DNA of 64,000 bases from Aminobacter sp039907765 (lineage in GTDB: Bacteria; Pseudomonadota; Alphaproteobacteria; Rhizobiales; Rhizobiaceae): contig NZ_JARDJI010000002.1 in assembly GCF_039907765.1 (NCBI RefSeq), forward strand, positions 62,001 to 126,000, written 5' to 3'. Made by a program: the position numbers and the translations under genes. Positions 18,996 to 27,312 of this stretch are shown piece after piece; position 1 is the stretch's first letter, and the number at the start of each line of letters is the position of its first letter. The notes beneath the pieces are model-generated. The model saw nothing but the letters and a program-made list of their open reading frames with translations. It made no database searches and had not been told where the DNA came from.

Positions 18996-19613
18996 ATGCT
19001 CGATCCGACGATGCACCGCGAAGGCGAAGCCGAAATCCTGCCGGGCAGGAAGCTCACCGCGCAAGTCGCCGGCGTCTATACGGCGCCGCTCGATCACTTC
19101 GTCACCCAGGCGGTGGAGACGTTGCCGCTGAGCTTCGAGGGCATCGAAGGCGACTACCACGCCGGCCACACGCGCCGCTCGGGCGGGCGCGAGCCCTGGT
19201 ATCCGCGCGGCACCGAGATGCGCAACGAGCGGCAATTGTCGATCGTCGCGCCCGACGAGTTGGCCATGATCGCCGAGCGCATGGGGCTCGCCGAGGTCCG
19301 GCCGGAGTGGATCGGGGCCAATCTCCTGCTCGACGGCGTGCCGATGCTGTCGATGCTGCCTGCGGGCACGATGCTGTTCTTCAAGGGCGGCGTGACCCTC
19401 AAGATCGACGGCCAGAACGCGCCCTGCCGGCTCTCCGGACGCTCGGTTGCCGAGCACGGGCGCATGGCCGACCAGGATGCCGGCTCGCTGCTGTTCCCTA
19501 AGGTGGCTCGCCGCCTGCGCGGGCTGGTCGCCTGGGTGGAGAAGCCGGGCGTGATCAGCGCCGGCGAGGAGGTCATCGTGCGCGTGCCGGAGCAGTGGAT
19601 CTACAGGGCTTAG
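18996..19613 (+). CDS. MOSC domain protein
   Basis: A 205-residue protein with a MOSC domain (the C-terminal domain family of molybdenum-cofactor sulfurase). The Cys in QNAPCRLSGR is the conserved sulfur-carrying or cofactor-ligand candidate, and EWIGANLLLDG is typical. The family handles the molybdenum cofactor or uses it to reduce N-hydroxylated compounds. The ATG at 18996 has GAGAGG upstream. It starts 94 bases after the ketoacyl synthase gene on the same strand; a functional link with that gene is not shown. Confidence 0.85.
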   Translation: MLDPTMHREGEAEILPGRKLTAQVAGVYTAPLDHFVTQAVETLPLSFEGIEGDYHAGHTRRSGGREPWYPRGTEMRNERQLSIVAPDELAMIAERMGLAEVRPEWIGANLLLDGVPMLSMLPAGTMLFFKGGVTLKIDGQNAPCRLSGRSVAEHGRMADQDAGSLLFPKVARRLRGLVAWVEKPGVISAGEEVIVRVPEQWIYRA

Positions 19614-19783
19614 TTCAAGCCCCGGTTTGCAGCCGGAGAGGGGCAGCCTCACTTCCCGTACAGGTATTGTTCGTTGGAAGGGGCGTTGGCAAGTGCGAGC
19701 AGGCAATGGGCGGCCAGACCGAAGGCGACATGCAGGCCGCTCACCTTTCGGCGCGTCTGCCTGCCGGATGCCTCGGAAGGCGG

Positions 19784-20833
19784 CTAGGATTTCTCCCCTG
19801 AGACGACGCGGTCCGCGGCGGCTTCCGCCCGGCACAGCCGCATGAAGGCCCATGCGAGCAGCGACAGGACTCCGAGCATGATGGCGGCGTTGGAGATGTA
19901 TTTCATCACGTAGGACGGATTGCCGAGGGGTTCGACGACAAAGGAGAAGGCGGCATTGACCACGAGGGCCGCGCCAGCCGCCGCCAGCACGTGCCTTTGC
20001 GTCCAGGCCGCCCGGGCGGAAAAATGGAGCAGCAGCGCCCCGGCGAGGAGCAGCGCCGCTGCGGCCAGGACGATCCCGGACCAGGTCGGTGCCGATAGCG
20101 TTTGCACGGTCAGGGCTGCCAACGCGAGCAAGCCGATGAAGAAGGGTCGCGGGACCGAGCCGGCTGCGAGGCTGGAGCGCCGCGGAATTGCGAAGGCGGC
20201 GACGGCAAGCAGCAAAGCGATCGCCGCCGTGGCCGCCATTTGCGTTTGCGTCGCCATGAACTGCTCGGTCTCGAGATGATCGTTGAAGACGAGGGCGGCC
20301 GCGATCAGGTAGAGGGCCACCATCACGGCCATGCCAGGCCTGCCGAGCCAGGGGCGGCGGGCAAGCCCGGGCACGCAGGATTCGACCACGGCGATCGGCG
20401 CGGCGAAGCTCCAGATGATGTGCCCGCCGACGAAGTCCAGCACATGGTTGGCGCTTACCCCGAGGCTTTGAACAAGCGTAGGCTGCCGTTCGGCGTCCCA
20501 GTAGGGAATATCGACCTCGCCGCCATATTCGGGATTGAACAGGCTCTGGTCGATCAGCCCCGCCTGGAGCAGCCCGAAGGCGCTGCCGAGCAGCAGGATC
20601 GACGGCCAGCCCCGCCCGGCCCGCCGCGCGAATTCCCGGATGAGTACCGCGACGGCTCCGTATAGTGGCCCGAGGACAAGCAGACCCGCGAGCATCTCCA
20701 GGGGGTTGCCGATGCTCTCGGCGTAGCCGATCAAATATTCGGCGCAGATCGGAGACAGAAAGAACAGGCCGACGACCGCCGGCAGGCGCTGCATCCGCGG
20801 CGGGCTGGTGGGATCGGGCATCGGAAGCTCCAT
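19784..20833 (-). CDS. Polytopic membrane protein of unknown function
   Basis: A 349-residue hydrophobic protein with roughly nine to ten predicted membrane helices. I do not recognise the family. An acidic periplasm-like loop (GGEVDIPYWDAERQP) follows the third helix region. The ATG lies only nine bases from a perfect operator-like palindrome, and a TetR-type regulator gene is divergent on the other side, so this gene is probably the regulator's main target. The pairing suggests an inducible envelope or transport role; that is inference. Confidence 0.75.
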   Translation of the reverse strand: MELPMPDPTSPPRMQRLPAVVGLFFLSPICAEYLIGYAESIGNPLEMLAGLLVLGPLYGAVAVLIREFARRAGRGWPSILLLGSAFGLLQAGLIDQSLFNPEYGGEVDIPYWDAERQPTLVQSLGVSANHVLDFVGGHIIWSFAAPIAVVESCVPGLARRPWLGRPGMAVMVALYLIAAALVFNDHLETEQFMATQTQMAATAAIALLLAVAAFAIPRRSSLAAGSVPRPFFIGLLALAALTVQTLSAPTWSGIVLAAAALLLAGALLLHFSARAAWTQRHVLAAAGAALVVNAAFSFVVEPLGNPSYVMKYISNAAIMLGVLSLLAWAFMRLCRAEAAADRVVSGEKS

Positions 20834-20841
20834 GGCCGCTT

Positions 20842-20873
20842 GCCATTAATAGAGTGATTGCTCTATTAATGGC
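20842..20873. promoter_or_regulatory. Perfect palindromic TetR-type operator
   Basis: Arms GCCATTAATAGAG (20842-20854) and CTCTATTAATGGC (20861-20873) are exact inverted copies around a 6-base spacer. The site lies between the divergent membrane-protein and TetR genes, close to both starts. The AT-rich core AATAGAG is typical of TetR-family operators. Binding of the adjacent regulator is inferred. Confidence 0.8.
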
Positions 20874-20912
20874 CATGGCGCCTTGGGCTGTCAATGGATA
20901 CATCTGGACCCA

Positions 20913-21509
20913 ATGCGAACCGTCGACCCCGAAAAACATGCCCTGAGGCGGGCAAACATCGTCGCTGCCGCTGCCGGGGAGTTCGCCGCCAACGGCGTGG
21001 ACGGCACCTCGACCGCGGCGATCTGCAGGCGTGCCGGAATCGGTTCGGGCACGCTGTTCCATTACTTCCCGACCAAGCGCGACATCTTCCACGCCGTGTT
21101 CAGCGACGATTTCGAGCGCAGTGCCGCAATCTACGAGGAAGCGGTGACCGCATTTCGGGCGGAGGCAGGCCTTGAGCTGCTGGTGGATCACCTCGTGGTC
21201 AGCTTGGCGGACCCGCTGGCGCCCGGCCTGATGGCGGCCGCGGTGCTGCAGGCCTATCGCGACGAGGAGTTCGGCCGCCTGCTCGCAGGCGACGAAGCCA
21301 GGTTGAGGGCCGCCTTGACCCGCCTGCTGGAGCGGATGGCCGCCGACGGGCGCCGGCTGGCGTTCGGTCCGGACCGGACGGCCCGCTGGATACAGCGGCT
21401 GTTCGATGCGAGTTTCCTGGCGACCGGCGATCGTGATTACGATCCGAGCGCTCAGGCTACTGAACTGAGAAAGACCGTCGACTGGCTGACGGGTCGCCAA
21501 GGGTCTTGA
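20913..21509 (+). CDS. TetR family transcriptional regulator
   Basis: A 198-residue repressor with an N-terminal TetR_N helix-turn-helix (AICRRAGIGSGTLFHYFPTKRDIFHAVF, of which GSGTLFHYFPTK is the hallmark) and a ligand-binding C-terminal domain. The ATG at 20913 is preferred; a TTG at 20883 is possible. It probably binds the palindrome at 20842-20873, controlling itself and the divergent membrane protein. The ligand is unknown. Confidence 0.9.
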   Translation: MRTVDPEKHALRRANIVAAAAGEFAANGVDGTSTAAICRRAGIGSGTLFHYFPTKRDIFHAVFSDDFERSAAIYEEAVTAFRAEAGLELLVDHLVVSLADPLAPGLMAAAVLQAYRDEEFGRLLAGDEARLRAALTRLLERMAADGRRLAFGPDRTARWIQRLFDASFLATGDRDYDPSAQATELRKTVDWLTGRQGS

Positions 21510-21592
21510 TGGGCAGGGATGGCGCCGGTCGAGTGATCGGCCTCCGACCGCCAGCAGGCTGGCCGAAGATACGCGGCGCTTCCGGTGGCCTG

Positions 21593-21907
21593 CTACACGT
21601 CCTCGTCGTCGGCATCGAGCAGACGGGTGGCGCGCCAGCGGGTGAGGGTGGCGTTGATCTGGTCGACGACGAAGAAGCGGGCGGAATCGCGGTCGTAGCC
21701 CTCGGACAACAGCTTCTCGTAGTCGGTATGAGCGTGGCGGACATGGGCGACGGTGGCGAGCCAGACGGCGATCGACGGCGGCAGCGTCTTCATGTGCACG
21801 GCGAGCGCATCGGCGCGGATGACCTCGGTGTCGGCGTAAGGCGCGAGCGGCAGCAGCGCGGTCAGCGACTTGGCCACGGCGCGCTGGCGGCCGGTGGGGG
21901 CTGCCAT
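21593..21907 (-). CDS. DUF2293 protein
   Basis: A 104-residue soluble protein of the DUF2293 family, recognisable by PPSIAVWLATVAHVRHAHTDYEKLL and GYDRDSARFFV. Function is unknown. It begins two bases after the trmO stop codon and is surely translated with it. The 3' end is convergent with the TetR gene. Confidence 0.8.
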   Translation of the reverse strand: MAAPTGRQRAVAKSLTALLPLAPYADTEVIRADALAVHMKTLPPSIAVWLATVAHVRHAHTDYEKLLSEGYDRDSARFFVVDQINATLTRWRATRLLDADDEDV

Positions 21908-21909
21908 GC

Positions 21910-22419
21910 TCAGGCTTCCTTGGTCGGGCGCGTGGCGTCGGGGAAGGCGTCGACCGAGGCGAAATAGGGCTTCAGGTCGATGACAGGCGTGCCGTCGAGC
22001 GCATCGATGGCGTCGAGCTCGATCGTGCCCGCCTCGACGTCGAGCGACACGATGCGGGCGACATGCAGGCCGACCGGGTTCGGCCGGGCCGGCGAGCGAA
22101 GGGCGAAAACACCTTTGGCTTCAGTGGCATGGCGCGGCTTCTGGACAATCAGATTCCGCGGCGCCTGCGCAAACCAGCTGAGGACCACGACATGGCTGAA
22201 GCCGCCGAGACCGGCGAGGCCGGCGCGATAGGGCACCTCGACCAGCACCGTCGCGCCGCCGCCCCTTTCGCGCGCGGCATCCATGTTCTTGGGGCAGTCC
22301 TCGCGCCGCTTCCACGGCGAGCGGATATGGCCGATGAAGGCCAGGCGGGCGTCGTTCGCCTCGGAGGCCGGATCGCCCGCAAGTGCGACTTCGCCCTCGC
22401 GCTGCTCGAACATCTGCAT
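21910..22419 (-). CDS. trmO: tRNA (N6-threonylcarbamoyladenosine-37) methyltransferase TrmO
   Basis: A 169-residue TrmO/TsaA-family (UPF0066) enzyme, which methylates t6A37 in tRNA-Thr with S-adenosylmethionine. Family features are IGHIRSPWKRREDCPKN at the N-terminus, FSHVVVLSWF and FALRSPARPNPVGLHV. The ATG at 22419 has GGGAGG five bases upstream, so I prefer it over earlier in-frame ATGs. It is divergent from the ArsR-methyltransferase regulator, whose presumed operator lies about 70 bases away. Confidence 0.88.
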   Translation of the reverse strand: MQMFEQREGEVALAGDPASEANDARLAFIGHIRSPWKRREDCPKNMDAARERGGGATVLVEVPYRAGLAGLGGFSHVVVLSWFAQAPRNLIVQKPRHATEAKGVFALRSPARPNPVGLHVARIVSLDVEAGTIELDAIDALDGTPVIDLKPYFASVDAFPDATRPTKEA

Positions 22420-22470
22420 GATGACCTCCCACGGCCGCGCCATTTTCTTGCCCGCATGCGACATTGGGCG

Positions 22471-22510
22471 TTGCAATCGCTCTCTGCGTCACATAAAGAT
22501 ATGTTTATGT
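22471..22510 (+). promoter_or_regulatory. Promoter with overlapping palindrome ahead of the ArsR-metF operon
   Basis: TTGCAA (22471-22476), a 17-base spacer and TAAAGA (22494-22499) form a fair promoter. The palindrome ACATAAAGATATGTTTATGT (22491-22510; arms ACATAAA and TTTATGT exact) covers the -10 element, so binding there would repress. The divergent trmO gene could share the site. Confidence 0.6.
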
Positions 22511-22531
22511 CTTTTGGCAAGAGATAAGCCG

Positions 22532-23539
22532 ATGCACGTGACGCTCGATACGATGGTAGATACCTTGAAGGCGGCCGCCGAATCCAGCCGCCTGCGCATC
22601 CTGACGCTGCTTTCCCGCGGCGACCTGACGGTGTCCGATCTTACCGAGATCCTCGGCCAGTCGCAGCCGCGCGTATCGCGTCATCTCAAGCTGCTGCTCG
22701 AGGCGGGGCTGATCGACCGCTACCAGGAGGGGTCCTGGGCGTTCTTTCGGCTTTCGGACGCGGATCAGGAGCGGGGTTTCGTGCAGGGGCTGGTCGCCGG
22801 CATCGACAGGGGCGACGGCCAGGTCACGCGCGACCTGGAGCGGCTCGACGACGTCAAGCGCCGGCGCCAGGAGAGGGCGGCGCACTATTTCAGCGCCAAT
22901 GCGGCGAGCTGGGACGAGATCCGTTCTCTGCACGCGCCGGACCGTGCGGTCGAGGCTGCCCTGCTCAAGCTCGTCGGCAAGCGGCCGTTCCAGTCGATGC
23001 TCGACCTCGGCACCGGCACCGGCCGTCTGCTCGAGATCTTCGCGCCGCTCTACCGCCGGGGCGTCGGAATCGATATGTCGCGCGAGATGCTGACGGTCGC
23101 CCGCGCCAATCTCGACAAGGCCGGCATCGCCAACGCGCAGGTGCGCCAGGGCGACATCTTCTCGCCGCCGGTCGAGCGCGACGCCTTCGACCTCGTCACC
23201 ATCCACCAGGTGCTGCACTATCTCGACGACCCGGCCCGCGCCATCCAGGAGGCGGCTCGCCTGCTGCGCCCAGCGGGGCGGCTGGTGATCGTCGATTTCG
23301 CCCCGCATGGGCTCGATTTCCTGCGCTCCGAGCACGCGCACCAGCGCCTCGGCTTCTCCGACCGGCAGATGGCCGACTGGCTGGCGGAGGCCGGCCTGGA
23401 GCTCGAGGAGACGCAGGAGTTCGAGCCGCGCAGCTCGGCCAAGGCGAGCCTGACGGTGAAGCTCTGGCTGGCGCGCGACAAGCGCCTTCTGATCGCCGAC
23501 CCCAATCCTGAAATCCAAGCCGCGAGGGAAACCGCCTGA
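22532..23539 (+). CDS. ArsR-type regulator fused to a SAM-dependent methyltransferase domain
   Basis: A 335-residue two-domain protein. Residues 8-80 are an ArsR winged helix (QSQPRVSRHLKLLLEAGLI is the recognition part). Residues from about 115 form a class I methyltransferase fold with motif I MLDLGTGTGRLLEIF (157-171). The fusion sits directly before metF, sharing bases TGATG, so it is probably a regulator that senses S-adenosylmethionine or S-adenosylhomocysteine and controls methionine-cycle genes, like the SahR/SamR regulators described in Proteobacteria. No metal-binding Cys cluster of the ArsR metal sensors is seen. Catalytic activity of the second domain is unknown. Confidence 0.88.
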   Translation: MHVTLDTMVDTLKAAAESSRLRILTLLSRGDLTVSDLTEILGQSQPRVSRHLKLLLEAGLIDRYQEGSWAFFRLSDADQERGFVQGLVAGIDRGDGQVTRDLERLDDVKRRRQERAAHYFSANAASWDEIRSLHAPDRAVEAALLKLVGKRPFQSMLDLGTGTGRLLEIFAPLYRRGVGIDMSREMLTVARANLDKAGIANAQVRQGDIFSPPVERDAFDLVTIHQVLHYLDDPARAIQEAARLLRPAGRLVIVDFAPHGLDFLRSEHAHQRLGFSDRQMADWLAEAGLELEETQEFEPRSSAKASLTVKLWLARDKRLLIADPNPEIQAARETA

Positions 23540-24453
23540 TGAACCAGTACAATCTTTCCAGGCGTTCCGACATCGGCAACAAGATCCGCGTTTCCTTCGA
23601 GTTCTTCCCGCCCAAGAACGACGACATGGAGGCACGCCTCTGGGACACCGTGACCCGGCTCGAGCCACTCAGGCCGCAGTTCGTGTCGGTGACCTACGGC
23701 GCCGGCGGCACGACGCGCGAGCGCACCGCCCGCACCGTCAAGCGCATCCTCGACGAAACGACGCTGACGCCTGCTGCGCACATGACCTGCGTGGACGCCA
23801 CCCGCGAGCAGGTGGACCAGGTGATCGCCGAGTTCGCGGCGATGGGTGTGAGCCGCTTCGTGGCGCTGCGCGGCGACCCGGCCGAGGGCGTGGGCGCGGC
23901 CTACCAGCCGCATCCCGGCGGCTATGCCAACGGCGCCGAGCTCGTGGGCGCGCTGAAGGCCCAGGGCGACTTCGACATCTCGGTGTCGGCCTATCCGGAA
24001 AAGCATCCCGAGAGCCCCGACTTCGCCACCGATTTCGACATGCTCAAGCGCAAGGTCGACAACGGCGCGACGCGCGCCATCACCCAGTTCTTCTTCGACA
24101 ACGACCTCTACGAGCGCTACGTCGAGCGCGCCCGCAAGGCCGGCATCTACATTCCGATCGTACCGGGCGTGCTGCCGGTCCACAGCTTCACCCAGGTGGC
24201 CAACTTCTCGGCCCGCTGCGGCGCGCATGTGCCGAAGTGGATCGCCGAGCGCTTCGAGGGGCTGGACAAGGACCCGCAGACGCATGCGCTGGTGGCGTCG
24301 GCGGTGGCGGTCGAACAGGTGCTGGATCTCGTCGAGCGCGGCGTCAACGATTTCCACTTCTACACCATGAACCGGGCCGACCTGGTGGTCGCGGTGTGCC
24401 ACATGATCGGCATCCGCCCGCAGACGGTGGTGCAGGGCTCGGCCGCGGCCTGA
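23539..24453 (+). CDS. metF: 5,10-methylenetetrahydrofolate reductase
   Basis: A 304-residue FAD-dependent reductase that makes 5-methyltetrahydrofolate for methionine synthesis. The barrel start VSFEFFPPKNDDMEARLW, the FALRGDP-like RFVALRGDPAEG and TQFFFDNDLYERYV are diagnostic. It overlaps the regulator's stop codon by one base and is followed by a strong terminator, so regulator and enzyme form a two-gene operon. Confidence 0.95.
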   Translation: MNQYNLSRRSDIGNKIRVSFEFFPPKNDDMEARLWDTVTRLEPLRPQFVSVTYGAGGTTRERTARTVKRILDETTLTPAAHMTCVDATREQVDQVIAEFAAMGVSRFVALRGDPAEGVGAAYQPHPGGYANGAELVGALKAQGDFDISVSAYPEKHPESPDFATDFDMLKRKVDNGATRAITQFFFDNDLYERYVERARKAGIYIPIVPGVLPVHSFTQVANFSARCGAHVPKWIAERFEGLDKDPQTHALVASAVAVEQVLDLVERGVNDFHFYTMNRADLVVAVCHMIGIRPQTVVQGSAAA

Positions 24454-24471
24454 GGGCGCGACCCCGAATCA

Positions 24472-24501
24472 AAAAGGCCGGGAGGGTGATCCCGGCCTTT
24501 T
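24472..24501. terminator. Intrinsic terminator after metF
   Basis: A perfect 12-base-pair stem (AAAAGGCCGGGA and TCCCGGCCTTTT) around a 6-base loop. The A and T ends make it work in either direction, so it can also stop transcription from the small minus-strand gene. Confidence 0.9.
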
Positions 24502-24549
24502 CGAAGCTTCCACCTTGGAGGTGTCATCGTCTTCCGCCGTCGAGCGGCC

Positions 24550-24636
24550 TTATGGAAGAACTCCAACAATCAGCGCGGCTATGAAGGCAAAGGCCGCGCA
24601 AATCATGAGTGCATTGATTGACCTAGTCAGTCCCAT
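24550..24636 (-). CDS. Putative 28-residue membrane microprotein
   Basis: A small frame on the minus strand starts ATG (24636) and ends TAA. GGAGG lies six bases upstream inside AAAGAGGAGG, which is one of the best ribosome sites in the window. The product begins MGLTRSINALM and continues as a single hydrophobic helix ending GVLP, so it would sit in the inner membrane. The frame lies in an otherwise empty gap with the metF terminator at its 3' side. I do not recognise a family; conservation in relatives would decide whether it is real. Confidence 0.5.
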   Translation of the reverse strand: MGLTRSINALMICAAFAFIAALIVGVLP

Positions 24637-24894
24637 GCATAGCCTCCTCTTTGCAAGCCACAGGGCGGAATCTAGGGTCATTTCGGCCACACACAAGAAA
24701 AAAATGTGCTGCATTGCGACAGGATTATGAGAAAAACGACAAATTTTTTCCGCTTAGCCTTTGGATTTGTTCGGTAAATACGGCGGTTACGGTTGTGGAG
24801 AAATTGTGGCTAATCGATTAGCCATGCCGGTGCCGCGCGTCCTGTCGGACGCGCAAAAGGCCCCGCAGCAATTTTGATTTGTGCCTGATCGGGG
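24637..24894. other. AT-richer intergenic leader region
   Basis: No further gene is seen here. The stretch is poorer in GC than its surroundings. It contains an 18-base perfect palindrome TGGCTAATCGATTAGCCA (24807-24824) and a hairpin with GCGCGTCC/GGACGCGC arms (24835-24854). A promoter for the microprotein is expected on the minus strand near 24660-24760. Confidence 0.5.
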
Positions 24895-25791
24895 TCATGC
24901 ACCCGCCGCCTGGCGGCGCCTGAACAGGCGTCCGTCGATGGTGACCAGCCCCAGCGCGATCAGCGCCATGCCGCCCATCTCGAACAGCTCCAGCCGTTCG
25001 CCGAGGAACGTCACCGACAGCAGCATGGCGCTCGCGGGCACGATCAGCGTCACCAGCGAGGTGTTGGTGGCGCCGGCCGAGGCGACCAGCTTGAAGAACA
25101 GGATGTAGGCGAAGGCGGTGGCCACCAGGGCAAGCGCCAGCGTGGCGAGCCAGGCACCGGCGCTGGCCGCGAACAGGTTCGTGGTGCCGTAGGTCGCGAG
25201 CACGACGGGGATCATGATGATGGTGGATGCAGTCATCTGGCCGGTGGCGATGATCGCCGGCGGAACGCCGCGCAGCCGGCGGGCGACCATCAGCGCAAGC
25301 GCGTAGGACAGCGAGGCGCCGACGAGCGCGAACTTGGCCCAGACCGGCCCGCCGAGGCCGGCGACGACGCCCGGGCCGACCATGACGGCGGTGCCGGCGA
25401 CGCCGAGCGCGGTGCCGGCAAGCTTGTTCCAGTTGAGCTTCTCGTCGCTGGTGAAGGCGTTGGCCAGGATCAGCGTCCAGAACGGGGTGGTGGCGTTGAG
25501 GACCGAGGCGAGTCCGGCGCCGATCTCGGTCTGGCCGACGGTGATCAGCGAAAACGGGACGACGTTGTTGAGCAGCGCCAGGAAGAACAGGATGCCGGCG
25601 TGGGGCAGGGCCAGCCGGAAGGACGGACCGCGCAGGAGCAGGAAGAGGTGGAGGGCTGCTCCGGCGATCAGCACCCGGAACATCACCAGCTTGAGCGGCG
25701 GGATCTCGGGGACTGCGATGGCGACGCAGAAGAACGACCCGCCCCAGATCATTCCCAACAGCAGCAGCCTTGCCCAGTCGCGCGCGCTCAT
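24895..25791 (-). CDS. EamA/DMT family transporter
   Basis: A 298-residue inner-membrane protein with ten hydrophobic helices in two EamA repeats (first ARLLLLGMIWGGSFFCVAIA; second begins near GPVWAKFALVGASLSYALAL). The family exports or imports small metabolites such as amino acids. The ATG at 25791 has AAGGGA eight bases upstream; earlier in-frame codons are not membrane-like. It is divergent from the ornithine decarboxylase-type gene, which hints at, but does not prove, an amine-related cargo. Confidence 0.88.
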   Translation of the reverse strand: MSARDWARLLLLGMIWGGSFFCVAIAVPEIPPLKLVMFRVLIAGAALHLFLLLRGPSFRLALPHAGILFFLALLNNVVPFSLITVGQTEIGAGLASVLNATTPFWTLILANAFTSDEKLNWNKLAGTALGVAGTAVMVGPGVVAGLGGPVWAKFALVGASLSYALALMVARRLRGVPPAIIATGQMTASTIIMIPVVLATYGTTNLFAASAGAWLATLALALVATAFAYILFFKLVASAGATNTSLVTLIVPASAMLLSVTFLGERLELFEMGGMALIALGLVTIDGRLFRRRQAAGA

Positions 25792-25912
25792 GCCGAATCC
25801 CTTCTTCGCTTCGTCACATTCGACCGCTAAGCGCGTTTCACCGGTAGGGCCACCCGATTCCAACAGCCTGACGCAACACTCCTGCCAAACGCATCGGTCA
25901 GATCTGCTCAGG

Positions 25913-25940
25913 TTGCATCGCGGTTCGCTTGGGTTAGATT
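25913..25940 (+). promoter_or_regulatory. Predicted promoter of the decarboxylase gene
   Basis: TTGCAT (25913-25918), 16 bases, then TAGATT (25935-25940). It gives a leader of about 20 bases including the GAGGAG ribosome site. Confidence 0.45.
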
Positions 25941-25964
25941 CCAGCCGGCAGACGAGGAGCTTCC

Positions 25965-27188
25965 ATGCAGCGATTCGAGAATGCACGCGAGGCAGCCCTC
26001 GCTCTCCGCCCCGACGCCCCGGTCTATTGCTTCCGGCCGGAAGTGCTGAAGACGGATGCCAAAGCCTTCATGGAGATGTTTCCGGGCAAGACCGCCTATG
26101 CGGTGAAGACCAACGGCGAACTGATCGTGCTCAAGGCGCTGGTCGAGGCCGGGGTGACCGCCTTCGACGTCGCCTCTCCGGGCGAGTTCGCCGCGGTGCG
26201 CGAGGTCTCGAAGGACGCCGAGATGCTCTATATGCATCCGGTCAAGGCGCAGTCGGACATCAGGCTGGCGCTCGAGACCTACGGCATCCGCGTCATCTCG
26301 GTCGACCACGAGGACGAGATCAACAAGCTGAACCGCGTGGTGCGCGCGCTCGACATCGACCCGGGCGCGATCTCGGTGTTCGTGCGGGTGCAGACCAAGG
26401 GCTCGGCGGCCTATGAATTGTCGAAGAAATTCGGGGCGGGGCCGGCCAATGCGGTCGAACTGGCCGAGCGGCTGAACCGCAACGGCTACAAGGTCGGCCT
26501 GTGCTTCCACGTCGGCAGCCAGATCGAGGACCCCGACACCTACGAGCGGGCGCTGGCTTCGGTCGACTGGGTGCGCAACCGGGTGAGCTTCGACCTCGCC
26601 GGCCTCGACGTCGGCGGCGGATTTCCGGCCGAATACGGCCACGACCCGAACAGCCGCAAGCCGGCCATGCCGTCGATCGGGCAGATCATGTCGCGCTTCG
26701 GCGCCGACCTGAAGGAATACGGCTTCGACGAGATGCCGCTGGTGGCGGAGCCCGGCCGCGTGATCGTGGCGCGCTGCCTGTCGCTGATCGTGCGCGTGCT
26801 GCTGCGCAAGGGGCGGCGGCTCTACATCAACGACGGCATCTGGGCATCGCTGTCGGATTCATGGACCGGCAAGATCACGCTGCCGGCGCGCTTCATCCCC
26901 GATCCGGCGATCCGCGCGCGCAACGGCGATGCCGGCAACATCGTGCCCTTCAAGGTGTGCGGGGCGACCTGCGATTCCGTCGACATCCTGTCTCGGCCGT
27001 TCTGGCTGCCCGAGACCATCGACACAGGCGACTGGATCGAGATCGGCCATATCGGCGCCTATTCGCTGTCGCTGCGGACGCGCTTCAACGGCTTCTATCC
27101 CGACACCTTCGTGGAGGTGACGACGCCGTTCGACGAGGGCGAGGCGCCGCAGGGATTTGCCAGCTTGGAGACGATGGCGGCGGAGTGA
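25965..27188 (+). CDS. Type III PLP-dependent decarboxylase, ornithine/lysine type
   Basis: A 407-residue alanine-racemase-fold enzyme that decarboxylates a basic amino acid, most likely ornithine to putrescine. Lys48 in AYAVKTNGE is the PLP lysine. HVGSQ, the glycine loop DVGGGFP and EPGR bind the phosphate. Cys336-Asp337 (GATCDSVD) from the partner subunit complete the active site as in eukaryotic-type ornithine decarboxylase. GAGGAG lies six bases before the ATG. Lysine or dual specificity is possible, as some rhizobial members of this family use both. Confidence 0.9.
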   Translation: MQRFENAREAALALRPDAPVYCFRPEVLKTDAKAFMEMFPGKTAYAVKTNGELIVLKALVEAGVTAFDVASPGEFAAVREVSKDAEMLYMHPVKAQSDIRLALETYGIRVISVDHEDEINKLNRVVRALDIDPGAISVFVRVQTKGSAAYELSKKFGAGPANAVELAERLNRNGYKVGLCFHVGSQIEDPDTYERALASVDWVRNRVSFDLAGLDVGGGFPAEYGHDPNSRKPAMPSIGQIMSRFGADLKEYGFDEMPLVAEPGRVIVARCLSLIVRVLLRKGRRLYINDGIWASLSDSWTGKITLPARFIPDPAIRARNGDAGNIVPFKVCGATCDSVDILSRPFWLPETIDTGDWIEIGHIGAYSLSLRTRFNGFYPDTFVEVTTPFDEGEAPQGFASLETMAAE

Positions 27189-27210
27189 GGGACGTGGCGA
27201 ATAGGGAATA

Positions 27211-27312
27211 GTGAGTAGTGAGTGGAGATTGATCAGATTGACGGCGCCTGCGCGCCATCGGTCCTTCACTGCTCACTGCTCACTGCTCACTGCTCACTGC
27301 TCACTGCTCACT
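27211..27312. repeat. Heptamer tandem array facing inverted copies
   Basis: Six exact tandem copies of GCTCACT occupy 27271-27312. Two copies of AGTGAGT, the near-reverse complement, lie at 27211-27224, so the two sides can pair. The array runs into the stop codon of the MltB-like gene (27312-27314). The spacing of seven bases means copy-number change would shift any frame read across it. Confidence 0.85.

Noticed and set aside
27266..27312. Repeat array considered as CRISPR
   Set aside because: The units are seven bases, contiguous and without spacers.
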